Source: Fibrisoma montanum
Lineage (GTDB): Bacteria > Bacteroidota > Bacteroidia > Cytophagales > Spirosomataceae
NCBI RefSeq assembly: GCF_003583365.1
Contig: NZ_QXED01000018.1
Span: forward strand, 24,883 to 88,882
Direction of reading: 5' to 3'
Length of the DNA stretch: 64,000 nucleotides
Position 1 is the stretch's first letter. Each line of letters opens with the position of its first letter. This document shows positions 16,550 through 25,378 of the stretch, piece after piece. The notes under the pieces are model-generated. The model saw only the letters and a program-made list of their open reading frames with translations, did not search any database and had not been told where the DNA came from. The position numbers and the translations under genes are program-made.

Positions 16550-17578
16550 TTAGTTTTCAGTTAATGCTAAGGTTGCCAAATCATGGAAAATCGCTTCGTC
16601 TTGGCGATAACGGTCGTTGATCGACAGTGAAGCCTGTGCGCCGAACAGGATGAAGTTAGCCGCATTATAAAGCAGCCATAAGTTTGATTCGCTCGATAGG
16701 AGCCGTTCTTCCTCAGCCATCCGCGCCATTGCTTGACGGGCTAACATCTTGGGCAGTTTGGCTTCAACAAGCAGTTTCTCAGCCCGTTCATTAGTGATCG
16801 GCTGTTTAGCCATCTGCTCATACACCTTTAAGGTCAATCCATTTTTCTGGCTTAAAAACTGTCCGATAACTTTCTCCAAATATTGCTCGAAATGAGCCAC
16901 GTTCAGTCCCTTATGGTGGAACTTGCGGGATAGGGCCAAGTCAGATTCCTCCCCGATGCGTTCCTGATAGGTGTAAGCCTCCTGGAATGAAGTCTTCACT
17001 TCTTTAGCGTTTTTATACTTCTTAGGCTTGCCCTTCAATAACCAATTCAGGTAATCGTCCAGATTCATGAACTCATCCGACCAGCCCATTAGCCCATTGG
17101 AACAAACTTGGCGATAATAACTGATCCGCATCCGCGCTTCCTGATGTTTCTCGACGGTGGTTGTATTGACAACTGTACCCTGTACCTTGAAGGGCATTTT
17201 ACCGTTGTACGAATTGTTGAAGACAAGGGAGCGGCTTAACGTATCAGTCTGCTTACCAATCTTAAAGGTCTCTCCTGGCACAATGACATTGATGGCGAAT
17301 TCACCGTTAGGGGTATAGCGTATATCCAACTTGTAGTCGGTAACCAATTTGTCCACCACTCCCCGCAGCATCGAATTGTCAATAATGCTGTACTCATTGC
17401 TTTGAACGGCGAAGATGACGGGTTTTCGGCCAGCCGGCTCGCCGACAACCAGTTGTTGGCGGTCAGTAGCTACCAACTCGTAATCAGGGACAAGATTGGT
17501 AAAAGGAGTCGTATAAATGGGGTAACATACGTCCTCCCAGGCGGAGGTAATTATAGGGCGATTGCTAACAGAAGCCAT
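16550..17578 (-). CDS. DUF932-like plasmid protein
   Basis: 342-residue protein resembling phage/plasmid DUF932 proteins. Visible features are the central CSNGLMGWSDEF block and the C-terminal SNLWLLYNAANFILFGAQ with a polar tail. No catalytic motif was seen. Such genes lie near replication and transfer functions on many mobile elements; function is unknown. It has its own long palindrome 35 bases upstream of the start codon. Confidence 0.7.
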   Translation of the reverse strand: MASVSNRPIITSAWEDVCYPIYTTPFTNLVPDYELVATDRQQLVVGEPAGRKPVIFAVQSNEYSIIDNSMLRGVVDKLVTDYKLDIRYTPNGEFAINVIVPGETFKIGKQTDTLSRSLVFNNSYNGKMPFKVQGTVVNTTTVEKHQEARMRISYYRQVCSNGLMGWSDEFMNLDDYLNWLLKGKPKKYKNAKEVKTSFQEAYTYQERIGEESDLALSRKFHHKGLNVAHFEQYLEKVIGQFLSQKNGLTLKVYEQMAKQPITNERAEKLLVEAKLPKMLARQAMARMAEEERLLSSESNLWLLYNAANFILFGAQASLSINDRYRQDEAIFHDLATLALTEN

Positions 17579-17613
17579 AGTAGCTGTAATTATGGATTTG
17601 CAATTACGTAAAG

Positions 17614-17649
17614 GTAATTACATTTTTCTAATTAGAAAAATGTAATTAC
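17614..17649. promoter_or_regulatory. 36-bp perfect palindrome upstream of DUF932-like gene
   Basis: A continuous 36-bp palindrome, with half-site GTAATTACATTTTTCTAA, ends 35 bases before the start codon. It is related to the 28-bp-arm repeat upstream of the DUF6166 gene and similarly placed, which points to one DNA-binding protein regulating both genes. Confidence 0.62.
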
Positions 17650-17719
17650 AGATTAAATCAATAATTGTGCACTGATTTTGGAGTGACCACGAGAAGTGAA
17701 TTTAGACTGGTTGGAGAGA

Positions 17720-18175
17720 TTACGGCTTATTTATCTCTATCCAGAAACTGTAGTCCTCGTTGCTTAAATTCATCCGCATGAATTCATCCATACCGAAATC
17801 ATTACGCTCCAATACGTAGCGACGAAACGGCCAGCTTCGTTTAGCCGCTTCGAGTCCCCCGGCTCGTTCGCCTTCCCGAAACCCTTCGTTCGGTAGGCCG
17901 TCCAAGTATTCCTTGAAGTAAATCTGCAACAATTCGTTGGCTGATCTATTCTCCTGTTTGGTCGTTAAGCGTTCTTCGAGCCATTCGATTAAATCTTCTG
18001 GTACGTTGGCAGATTCATTACTCGTCAAGCCCGCCACGTCGTTGAATTGATGCTGGTAACAGTAAGCAGCATTGCCGATCCGAAACTGACGTGCCCAGAA
18101 CTCACGCTCTTCTGGAGCAAAGTTGGCCAACTGCTCGGCCTGTATCTGATTGTATTTTTCAATAGGATGCCGCAT
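17720..18175 (-). CDS. Hypothetical protein
   Basis: 151-residue, acidic, mainly helical protein with no recognised domain, signal or membrane segment. Aromatic-rich stretches (EREFWARQF, KRSWPFRRYVLERND) suggest a folded globular protein. It is one of three consecutive unknown genes transcribed leftwards from the recombinase, with short gaps, and probably part of a plasmid accessory operon. Confidence 0.6.
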   Translation of the reverse strand: MRHPIEKYNQIQAEQLANFAPEEREFWARQFRIGNAAYCYQHQFNDVAGLTSNESANVPEDLIEWLEERLTTKQENRSANELLQIYFKEYLDGLPNEGFREGERAGGLEAAKRSWPFRRYVLERNDFGMDEFMRMNLSNEDYSFWIEINKP

Positions 18176-18201
18176 CGTGTAACAAGTTCTCTACTCATTC
18201 A

Positions 18202-18780
18202 TTAAAAAAGAGGTATGCCGAAATCGTATCCGGCTTCATCTTCATGCTTAATAAGCTGTCGTAGTAGGAGTTCAGGATCAATCAGTGATAAGATATAATC
18301 CCCCCAATTAGCCGAATTACCAAATCGCTTATCCTCAGCGGGTAGCTCATCCAACTTTATGTGGTTGGAAGGTTGTGCGTTGATGCCGTAATTCTCAAAG
18401 AATTTAAGCAACTGATGCAGTTGCAGCGCTTTGGCGGGAGGGCGACCTGCTAGCCTAAAGACAGGATTCCGTAATGCCGTACCCACGTACTCTTCATCCT
18501 GCCAGTCACGAATGCCCCAAAAATGGAGCAGGTTAATTTGACGATAATGAGGCAGGTTCAGGTAAAACAAGCCGAAGTGACGCTCTTTACTGTACCATTG
18601 GTTGCGAAAGTGCTGACGAAGGTCCTTCATGGCATTTTCATCCTCACCCAACACAACGGGCGATATAGCTCGTAAATGAGCAAAACCATCTTCTAAAGGC
18701 ATTTGCTCCAGAGTCCGGTAGGCGCGGATGAAATGCAGAATCTCATCCACAGGTATAGGTTTAATGGGCTGTTTGATCAT
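18202..18780 (-). CDS. Hypothetical protein
   Basis: 192-residue soluble protein without a recognised family. It has many aromatic and charged residues (FRNQWYSKERHFGLFYLNLP, HFWGIRDWQDEE) and no signal. The gene is followed after 26 bases by another unknown gene. Coding potential is supported by length and by its place in an ordered leftward run. Confidence 0.6.
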   Translation of the reverse strand: MIKQPIKPIPVDEILHFIRAYRTLEQMPLEDGFAHLRAISPVVLGEDENAMKDLRQHFRNQWYSKERHFGLFYLNLPHYRQINLLHFWGIRDWQDEEYVGTALRNPVFRLAGRPPAKALQLHQLLKFFENYGINAQPSNHIKLDELPAEDKRFGNSANWGDYILSLIDPELLLRQLIKHEDEAGYDFGIPLF

Positions 18781-18817
18781 AGCAATCTATTAAGATACTA
18801 GTTAATTTACTGTATGA

Positions 18818-19204
18818 TTATCCGTCGTTGAGGGGCGGCATTTTTAGTTTTGACGAATCGTTGTAAAGAATCCAGTCGTCGGCAAACTTTGGCTTTTCCT
18901 CATGATGAAACCGCTTCAATGACCAGATTTGAGCATACTCGATTCGGATGCGTTCGTGTTCAGCCGGTAGTTTATTTTTCAAAATGACATCAATTAGCAT
19001 CGCGTTATCCTCGAAAACGGGATTCCATAGCGCATCGTAATCAATATACAAAGGTGCTTGCCACCAACGGGTTAGGTTACGGTCAGTAGGTGGCAAAACA
19101 TCGAAATAATTCGAGTACAGCCAATAACCGCATTGTGGATCTTTGATATCCTCAATCATTTGCTTCAATAAACCCGGCAGTGCTGATTCGTCGGTGGTTG
19201 TCAT
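18818..19204 (-). CDS. Hypothetical protein
   Basis: 128-residue acidic protein rich in Trp and Tyr (WLYSNYFDVLPPTDRNLTRWW). No recognised domain. It begins 19 bases after the stop of the recombinase gene, so it may be co-transcribed with it, and it shares the small soluble character of the next two unknown genes. Confidence 0.58.
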   Translation of the reverse strand: MTTTDESALPGLLKQMIEDIKDPQCGYWLYSNYFDVLPPTDRNLTRWWQAPLYIDYDALWNPVFEDNAMLIDVILKNKLPAEHERIRIEYAQIWSLKRFHHEEKPKFADDWILYNDSSKLKMPPLNDG

Positions 19205-19223
19205 TCGGTAAAAGCGGTGATCG

Positions 19224-20195
19224 TTATAGTCCTAACTTCATAGCGGCATTATGCTTGACGACCTGCTGCACTCTTGTATAACGGTCGATCATCGTTCGGG
19301 TTCGGTGTTTGGTCTGCTGCATGATCTGCGAGTCATCGGCCCCGTTGAGTTTGGCGATGGTCACGAACGAGGCCCGATGCGAGTGCGCCGAATACTCATC
19401 GCCGATATATTCTTTAGTTGTTCTGGCTACCTGTTTGTCCGACAGCCGGACGGTCGTCACCCGCTCCCCTTTTCGGATTCGGACGAATAACGGCCCTATC
19501 TGACGATCCAGTAGATTGATATAATCCTGCAACGCTCTAACCGGACACGTATCCGGGTCAGGGCTAAAGAATAAGGCTTTTTGCTCCGTTTTACCGTACT
19601 GGTTGGTTTTGCTGCCCTGGTAGGTTAGCACGGCACCATCACGGGTAAACTGTACGCCCTCTACGTTAAGAGCGACTAACTCGGATCGGCGAAAGGCACC
19701 GGCAAAGCAGACCAGCAACAACGCCCGGTCACGTATTCCTGATGGTGTCGCTGGAATGTGCCGAATTCTATCTTTATACGCTGTAATGTCGAAAGCCGCA
19801 GCCTGATTCGGTTCAGTCCCGATACTCCGCTTAATCCCTTCCAATACGACTTTGACGGCCTCCTCCCCGCCCGGATCAGGATGCTGGTGCAGCCGGTGCC
19901 ACTTGCGGATGGTGGCCAGTCGGCGGGATACGGTTGCCCATTTATGACGGGTGGCCAGGTCCGACAGATAAGTAGCTAATGTCGCTGGTGTTAGCGGCAG
20001 CATTGGCAGACTATGTTGGGTCAACCAACTTTCCAAGTGTTCAATATCGGAGACATAAGCGGTTTGGGAATTGGTCGCACCTTCAATCCCTTTTTTAAAG
20101 AAGGCGGCCGTTTGCCCAGCTAATTCCTCCTTTGTGCGTAGAATAGTCAGTTCTTTCGGGCTACGTCCACGAGTGAAAATACGAGTATCGCTCAT
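19224..20195 (-). CDS. Tyrosine recombinase (phage-integrase family)
   Basis: Site-specific recombinase of 323 residues. The N-terminal SAM-like core-binding domain spans about 25-110. The catalytic domain follows, with Arg169 (GAFRRSEL), Lys196, His271-Arg274 (HSHRASF), His297 (TKHRT) and Tyr306 (IDRYTR), so the active site is complete. Its place beside the replication initiator and the iteron origin suggests plasmid dimer resolution rather than integration. A 16-bp inverted repeat immediately upstream of the start codon may be its binding site or operator. Confidence 0.9.
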   Translation of the reverse strand: MSDTRIFTRGRSPKELTILRTKEELAGQTAAFFKKGIEGATNSQTAYVSDIEHLESWLTQHSLPMLPLTPATLATYLSDLATRHKWATVSRRLATIRKWHRLHQHPDPGGEEAVKVVLEGIKRSIGTEPNQAAAFDITAYKDRIRHIPATPSGIRDRALLLVCFAGAFRRSELVALNVEGVQFTRDGAVLTYQGSKTNQYGKTEQKALFFSPDPDTCPVRALQDYINLLDRQIGPLFVRIRKGERVTTVRLSDKQVARTTKEYIGDEYSAHSHRASFVTIAKLNGADDSQIMQQTKHRTRTMIDRYTRVQQVVKHNAAMKLGL

Positions 20196-20219
20196 CTTGG
20201 GTCAAAGATAATGATAAAC

Positions 20220-20256
20220 TATTACGTCCGATAATGTTTAATTATTGGACGTAATA
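20220..20256. promoter_or_regulatory. Inverted repeat upstream of recombinase gene
   Basis: Sixteen-base arms (TATTACGTCCGATAAT and its complement with one mismatch) separated by five bases, 25 bases before the recombinase start. This could be a recombinase core site (two arms, short spacer) or an autoregulatory operator. Confidence 0.5.
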
Positions 20257-20294
20257 ATCTGATTGTGGGTAAGCGCGTTCCTTTTTCTTCCCTT

Positions 20295-21449
20295 CTATTC
20301 TTCCCGAGTCTGTTCAGTTCTTTGTGATGATTGGTTAGCTTTCTCTATTCCTTTCTTCTTGTAATTAAAAACGCTTTGCGCTACATAGGCTTCAGGGTCT
20401 TTGTCGGCAAAACCATATTCTGCATACAAGTTAGCCCGAAGAAACGCTTTCAATAGTTCGCCATTTTGGAGAACTGATTTTTTCTGTTGGTGCGTGAACG
20501 AGGGGTAGTACTGACTCAACTGATTGCCGGCATAGGATATGACTTCGGCAATATCCAACTGCATCAACTCATCTAAGCGTTGTTTCATCTCTGCCTTCTT
20601 GGTCTCTTTCTCTAACTCGTCAGGTGGGGTTTTCGTCTGAATTCTAAATTCGATACCAGCCACGGCCCTGCCCTGCATTACTGGTTCATACGTTACTGTC
20701 AGATTTGTGTGTTCGTTGATCTGCCGTAATGACAAATCGATCACGCGCGTTCGGAACGCTGAGTAATTCGCATAGGATTTCTCATGAGCACCAATAAGCT
20801 GCCGGAGTTCGACCAAACCGATGCGCCAGATGCCCGTATTCCGAAAACGAGCCAGGTTGGTAAATAACAACTGTGCATATTCACTACTGAGGATTAACGC
20901 ATCTTCATATCCATATTGCGCGTATCCGCTGCCCAGATACAGAAAGACAGGTATGACAGCATGGTACATCGTTAGTTCAATCACGCCTTTCTTTGGCCAG
21001 TACTCAGCCATCGGAAATACGACTACGTTCGTGTATTTGCCACTCTCATCCTCCCAATTAATTTTTCGCTTCTGGATCAGTTCAACTACCTTTTTTATGG
21101 ATGAGTTGGGATGGCCCTTGATAACCTCGGAGTAATGAAACCTGAATTTGAGTTCCTCATAAGGCTTGATCTTCACTTTATCGACAGCCTGAATGTTGCG
21201 AATTTCACGCAGGACAAGCCAGTAGAGACGACGCTCGAAGAAACCAAACTCGGTCGTGCTGGTTAAAAGTTTCAGCGGTTCCCGGATCAGAATTGTCTTG
21301 TTGTTCGGTGTCCGAAGCACAATAGTTTCGGGATTCACCTCAACAGGAGCCGTTATGGTAGTACTCTCGAAAACTAACGAGAGCTGGTTATTAGAGAGTT
21401 GGAGCGACTGGGCGGCATTCCGCTGATTGGGATTTGATTGCTTACGCAT
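20295..21449 (-). CDS. repB: Rep_3 family plasmid replication initiator
   Basis: Initiator protein of 384 residues that binds iterons and recruits the host replication machinery. It carries the two winged-helix layout of Rep_3/RepB proteins: an N-terminal half with TEFGFFERRLYWLVLREI, a central RNTGIWRIGLVELRQLIG, and the second wing around SAFRTRVIDLSLRQINEHT. The C-terminal 100 residues are charged and coiled. An array of eight 17-bp repeats and a DnaA box lie just upstream, which fixes the function as origin-specific. The gene probably represses itself through the repeats, as is usual in iteron plasmids. Confidence 0.9.
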   Translation of the reverse strand: MRKQSNPNQRNAAQSLQLSNNQLSLVFESTTITAPVEVNPETIVLRTPNNKTILIREPLKLLTSTTEFGFFERRLYWLVLREIRNIQAVDKVKIKPYEELKFRFHYSEVIKGHPNSSIKKVVELIQKRKINWEDESGKYTNVVVFPMAEYWPKKGVIELTMYHAVIPVFLYLGSGYAQYGYEDALILSSEYAQLLFTNLARFRNTGIWRIGLVELRQLIGAHEKSYANYSAFRTRVIDLSLRQINEHTNLTVTYEPVMQGRAVAGIEFRIQTKTPPDELEKETKKAEMKQRLDELMQLDIAEVISYAGNQLSQYYPSFTHQQKKSVLQNGELLKAFLRANLYAEYGFADKDPEAYVAQSVFNYKKKGIEKANQSSQRTEQTREE

Positions 21450-21603
21450 TGCCTAACAAATTATAGCTGATACAAGGTAAAGGGTTTTATGTTCCTAACA
21501 AACACTTTTTCAGTTGTTATAGATAAATGACTGATTTACAGCATATTTATCCTAAAGTATTCTTGAAAACATAGGTTAAATCACTCACTTTCAGTTCGTT
21601 TTC

Positions 21604-21902
21604 GACTATTATCTGTTAGGGTAAATGTGTTATTTGACGTCAGTACCAATACTTACGCACAGAGTTTGTAGGTTATTTCTGTGTTTTGTCTAATTTTTTA
21701 GAGTCTTGGTAATATATAAAGACAAAGACCAGTATGAAGTAGGTACGCTGTTTTTCGACTATCATCTGTTAGGCTCAAGACTATTATCTGTTAGGGTGAT
21801 GACTATAATCTGTTAGGTTCGGGACTACTATTTGTTAGGCTACGACTATTGTTTGTTAGGCTTCTGCTATTATCTGTTAGGCTACGACTATTATCTGTTA
21901 GG
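21604..21902. repeat. Iteron array of the replication origin (oriV)
   Basis: Eight direct repeats of GACTATTATCTGTTAGG, with few changes, start at 21604, 21757, 21779, 21801, 21823, 21844, 21865 and 21886. The last seven are spaced 21-22 bases apart, two helical turns, so they lie on one face of the DNA. The first stands 153 bases away. They are the expected binding sites of the adjacent Rep_3 protein. Confidence 0.93.
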
Positions 21903-22177
21903 GATAGCCAAGTTATCCACATACAATACATTAATTTACAGATAGTTACGACAGATTTCCACAATCTATAATATCTTATTATCTAATCTATCATTCTAAA
22001 ATGATTTTTATAATTTAAATATAAGTAAGATTATAAGGTCATGTAGGGGTAAAAACAGAACTGCCATTACTGAAATAAGGCTGGAAATTGAAAAATCATA
22101 AAAATAATTAGTGGAGAAAAGATTTAAGTTTCCCTTAAAGGGAAATATATTTGCATTAAACCTTTTGCTAAACTAAC
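21903..22177. other. Origin flank: DnaA box and AT-rich unwinding region
   Basis: A consensus DnaA box TTATCCACA lies at 21913-21921, eleven bases after the last iteron. Beyond it come about 200 bases of very AT-rich DNA, suitable as the duplex-unwinding element. A 17-bp palindrome (TTTCCCTTAAAGGGAAA, 22129-22145) lies 32 bases before the next gene and may be its operator. Confidence 0.75.
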
Positions 22178-22990
22178 ATGGAAGAACAACCCTCACATAC
22201 CAAACGGAAGCATTACGATCCGCAGACCTACGCTCGTTTGCTGGCAGAGTTCACACAACTAATGGAAGAAGTCCCGAAGCTAAGGCCAGACCGTGATGCC
22301 TGGGATATTGAAGGTGACTGGGCGGCCACCGGTACTATCTTCTTTGTCGATGCCATTCATCAGCCTTTATTTGAGACGATTCGCAGATTTGATTGTCGGA
22401 CGATCAAGTTAGTCAACTTTGGCCAACCGGCTGTGCGTATCACATTTTACCGTAAGCATCGGTATTGGTTGTTAAAGGACAAAGATTTACCAACAGACAA
22501 AAAGATAGAGCAGATTCAGGCTCATATCAATGACCTTACTGTCAAGGCTGAGGTTTTAAAGTCGAAGCTTGACAAAATGCCAGCCCCTAAACGAGCCGAA
22601 TCGAAAGGGCAGATAGGACTGTATTGGGAGCAGGTTAGTACGTGGCGTAACATCCTGGCCAGCCCGGAACAATATGAGGTCGCCGTATCCAACTATAGTC
22701 GGCAACACTTCTACGTCACGGTCAATTATAAATACCGACTACCATCGGGTGATTATACAAATGAACAGGAACATTTGCTCAACACGCAACGAGACCGATT
22801 AGGCAATATCACGCAGGTCCGTTACAATATTCTGTTTGTTGATCCAGTCGAGATTTTTCGTGAACACCCCTACCAGAACCGGGAGGTTGAAGGTTATTTG
22901 AACAATTTTTCAATTAAATCGGAAGGTGGTAGGCATACTATTTATGCTCGGCTACGGCCTGAAACTGATGCAATAAATACATTTTTGTAA
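22178..22990 (+). CDS. Hypothetical protein beside the origin
   Basis: 270-residue soluble protein of unknown family, reading away from the origin. It has a predicted coiled region (KIEQIQAHINDLTVKAEVLKS) in the middle and beta-rich ends. Its position next to the unwinding region and its own palindromic promoter suggest a replication or copy-control function, but this is inferred only from location. Confidence 0.65.
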   Translation: MEEQPSHTKRKHYDPQTYARLLAEFTQLMEEVPKLRPDRDAWDIEGDWAATGTIFFVDAIHQPLFETIRRFDCRTIKLVNFGQPAVRITFYRKHRYWLLKDKDLPTDKKIEQIQAHINDLTVKAEVLKSKLDKMPAPKRAESKGQIGLYWEQVSTWRNILASPEQYEVAVSNYSRQHFYVTVNYKYRLPSGDYTNEQEHLLNTQRDRLGNITQVRYNILFVDPVEIFREHPYQNREVEGYLNNFSIKSEGGRHTIYARLRPETDAINTFL

Positions 22991-23039
22991 ATTATTTTTC
23001 TGTGATAATAATTAATTACTATCACAGTAAAATAATTTA
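22988..23039. terminator. AT-rich hairpin after the origin-proximal gene
   Basis: Twenty-base arms with one mismatch (TAAATTATTTTTCTGTGATA and its complement) and a 12-base loop begin inside the stop codon. The position at the gene end suits a terminator, although the stem lacks GC pairs and a T-run, so an operator role is possible. Confidence 0.5.
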
Positions 23040-23138
23040 TCAATGTTTTGTGATAACATTATCATTTCAATGTATGGTGTTTTCAGCGGAATTACCCTAT
23101 TTACTGGTATGGCCCTCCCATCAAAACAGGGTAAAATC

Positions 23139-24119
23139 TTAGCCAGATAACTCATCGTCGGGGCCTTCTTCCTTACGCAACCGCTCCTCGATTTCCTCGA
23201 TAGATGGTAGTGTGCTTTTGAGATTGTCGGGTAGGGACTCCATTAACCGATACTCGGTGATACCAATTGGTTTGTGAAAATCCCGTAACGCATATTCGGC
23301 AATCAACTTGTCGTGTCGGCGGCAGATAAGCAGGCCGATAGTCGGATTGTCGAACTCACCCCGAAGCTGATCGTCCACCGCCGACAGATAGAAGTTCAAT
23401 TTACCGACGAATTCTGGCTCGAACTCGACCACTTTCAGGTCGATGACTAAGTAGGAGCGCAGTTTGAGGTGATAGAACAACAAGTCGATGGCAAATTCCC
23501 GATCTGAAACTTCGATTGGGTATTGCCGACCAACGAAAGAAAATCCTTTGCCAAGTTCCAGTAGAAAACTCGTGATGTGGTTGACCAATCCTTCCTCCAG
23601 ATCGCGTTCCTTGTATTTTTCAGTCAAGGTGAGAAAATCGAACAGGTACGGGTTTTTCAGCGATTGTTGCGCCAGATCTGACAGCGGTTCGGGCAGGGTG
23701 CGGTCAAAGTTTGTAATTGCTTTCCGCGACCGTTGCCGGTAGCCTGACTCAATTTGCTGTACCATCACGTCCCTCGACCAGCCGTTTTCGACGGTTGCCT
23801 GTATGTAAAATTGCCGTTCTGCGGGGTCTTTTACCTTGTCCAGTAAGGTGAGGTGATGATACCAAGTCAATTTTGCAAGCGGCACTTGCAAAATTGGCTT
23901 TTCACCAAACGGATCGTCAGGATAGGCAGCCGCGAACGATTTCATATACCGCAGATTCCGGGGCGACATACCCTTCATGTTCGGAAATTCTGCTTTGAGA
24001 TCGGCTACTAAGCGGACGACGACCTTCTGCCCCCACCCCTGCTGTTTTTCCTGCTCCAGTATGATTTTACCGATTCGCCAGTACAGGGCATAACCAAACA
24101 AAAAGGGTAAATCTTTCAC
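23139..24119 (-). pseudogene. DUF1016/YhcG-like PDDEXK nuclease, 5'-truncated by insertion
   Basis: Remaining C-terminal 312 codons of a DUF1016 (YhcG-type) nuclease. From LYWRIGKIILEQEKQQGWG onward the sequence is intact. It includes the catalytic PD-(D/E)xK region (FAIDLLFYHLKL, then VIDLKV) and GKLNFYLSAVDDQL. The first residues (GTG start, KDLPFLFGYA) do not belong to the family; they are encoded by the terminal inverted repeat of the 16.3-kb element that split the gene. The missing 42 N-terminal codons lie at 40376-40507. Reconnecting both ends through one copy of the direct repeat restores a continuous 354-codon gene. The fragment may still be translated from the repeat-derived start. 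Confidence 0.85.
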
Positions 24120-24123
24120 TTGT
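24086..24123 (+). repeat. Left terminal inverted repeat of the 16.3-kb element
   Basis: 38 bases beginning GGGCATAACC; pairs with 40346-40383 with mismatches only at positions 23 and 28. On the minus strand it provides the GTG start and first ten codons of the truncated nuclease fragment. Confidence 0.85.
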
Positions 24124-24610
24124 GCCCAATAATCAAAAATGGCACACTTAATTCATCACCATAGCAAATAAAACGAATGTTATAGAGCGCTATTTCGTCT
24201 CACAAACTCAGCTAAAATGAGAGATTTTTGGTTTGATTAGTGATATGACATTTTGAGACTTAATCTAGTATGGATTGTCTTGGCCAAGACAATCAAACTC
24301 CATGTCTCTTTAAATGGGCGTTTAAAGAGACACATAGAGATTAATTGATCTGTTAAAAGACTATCAAATTTTTAGTTTTGTTGTAGCTGGTCGAAAAATA
24401 CTTATCGCTTCAACGCTCAGATTCAAACTGCTACGATCGGTGCACTTGGTTAGGGCTATGGAAAGTTATGGTTGGGTTTCTTTCCGTAAACAGGTAAGAT
24501 ATAGTCGAACGAGCGATTCCTATTGAATTTCACACGAATACTAAATTAATCGTAACTTTACGATGAAAACCAATTTTGTGTTTGTAAGTGATAATTTATA
24601 AGACTGTGCT
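24124..24610. other. Left-end intergenic region with palindromes and ArsR box
   Basis: No gene seen. It holds a 22-bp perfect palindrome (half-site GATTGTCTTGG, 24273-24294), a 12-bp-arm hairpin with loop TGGGCG (24303-24332), and an ArsR-type box ATCGTAACTTTACGAT at 24549-24564, 46 bases before the first arsenic gene. The palindromes resemble recombinase or regulator sites; their role is unknown. Confidence 0.55.
24549..24564. promoter_or_regulatory. ArsR operator copy 1
   Basis: Imperfect palindrome ATCGTAACTTTACGAT before the secreted ArsC-like gene. It matches the boxes before arsR (25337) and arsM (25736), which supports co-regulation by the local ArsR. Confidence 0.65.
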
Positions 24611-25318
24611 ATGAAGCTTTTCAGCCTACTTCCAATAAGCTTACTATTTATAACCGCCATTTTGTTGGGTAATGCTCCCGACAAAAAGACGGAATTGAAT
24701 GGTCCTTTAGTGACCTATATCAATGGCATCAAACAAGATTTTTCAAAAATCCCGCAAGACCGCAAAGCTGAATTGGACAAAATAGTGGAGTTTATTCAAC
24801 TCAAAGTAAACGCCAAAGAGCCTGTCCAATTAACCTACATCTGTACGCACAATTCCCGACGCAGCCATTTTGGCCAATTGTGGGCAGCCACAGCCGCTGC
24901 TTACTATGGCGTGCCCAGGGTGAAAACCTTCTCAGGCGGAACCGAAGTCAGTGCCTTTAATGAACGAGCGATTGCGGCTTGCAAACGAGCGGGATTCGAC
25001 ATTGCCAAAGTGTCGGAAGGGCCAAACCCGACCTATGCCGTCAATTACGCGTCTGGCATAGAACCCATCAAAGCATTCTCAAAAAAATACGATGACGCTA
25101 GCAATCCCCAAAGCAATTTCCTGGCGATTATGACTTGCTCACAGGCCGACAAGGCATGTCCCATCGTGAAAGGCGCAGCGGTACGGGTAGCGACGCCCTA
25201 CGACGATCCCAAAGCCTTCGATGGTACTCCCCAGGAAACCGCCAAATATGACGAGCGGTGCAAGCAAATTGCCACGGAAACTTTTTACGTTTTCTCCAAA
25301 GTGAAGGTGGCGATCTAA
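24611..25318 (+). CDS. Secreted ArsC-like (LMW-phosphatase fold) protein
   Basis: 235-residue protein with a Sec signal (LLPISLLFITAILLG) and a low-molecular-weight-phosphatase/arsenate-reductase fold. The P-loop is ICTHNSRRSHF, a CX5R motif with the nucleophilic Cys in place. The resolving cysteines expected of thioredoxin-coupled ArsC are present as CSQADKAC (CX6C), and an acidic loop (PYDDPKAFDG) follows. It therefore looks like a working arsenate reductase or phosphatase, but located outside the cytoplasm, which is unusual for ArsC. It leads the ars cluster behind an ArsR box, ahead of arsR. Its natural substrate is unproven. Confidence 0.82.
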   Translation: MKLFSLLPISLLFITAILLGNAPDKKTELNGPLVTYINGIKQDFSKIPQDRKAELDKIVEFIQLKVNAKEPVQLTYICTHNSRRSHFGQLWAATAAAYYGVPRVKTFSGGTEVSAFNERAIAACKRAGFDIAKVSEGPNPTYAVNYASGIEPIKAFSKKYDDASNPQSNFLAIMTCSQADKACPIVKGAAVRVATPYDDPKAFDGTPQETAKYDERCKQIATETFYVFSKVKVAI

Positions 25319-25330
25319 TCGACAAAAAAT

Positions 25331-25374
25331 TTATTCATCGTAATATTGCAATGAATAAAAACCTGCTACCTTTG
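25331..25374 (+). promoter_or_regulatory. arsR promoter with overlapping ArsR operator (copy 2)
   Basis: A 28-bp imperfect palindrome (TTATTCAT...ATGAATAA, core ATCGTAATATTGCAAT at 25337-25352) overlaps a Bacteroidota promoter: TTG near 25347 and TACCTTTG (TAnnTTTG) at 25367-25374. The arsR ATG follows four bases later, so the mRNA may be nearly leaderless. Bound ArsR would cover the upstream promoter element. Confidence 0.68.
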
Positions 25375-25378
25375 GGGC

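Noticed and set aside
19224..20195. The tyrosine recombinase as mobiliser of the 16.3-kb element.
   Set aside because: Tyrosine recombinases do not normally leave a target duplication with long terminal inverted repeats, and the gene lies outside the element next to the origin, where dimer resolution is the simpler role.
21757..21902. Regular short repeats that look like a CRISPR array.
   Set aside because: Repeats are 17 bases with only 4-5 bases between them and no spacer diversity; they lie beside a Rep_3 gene and a DnaA box, so they are iterons.
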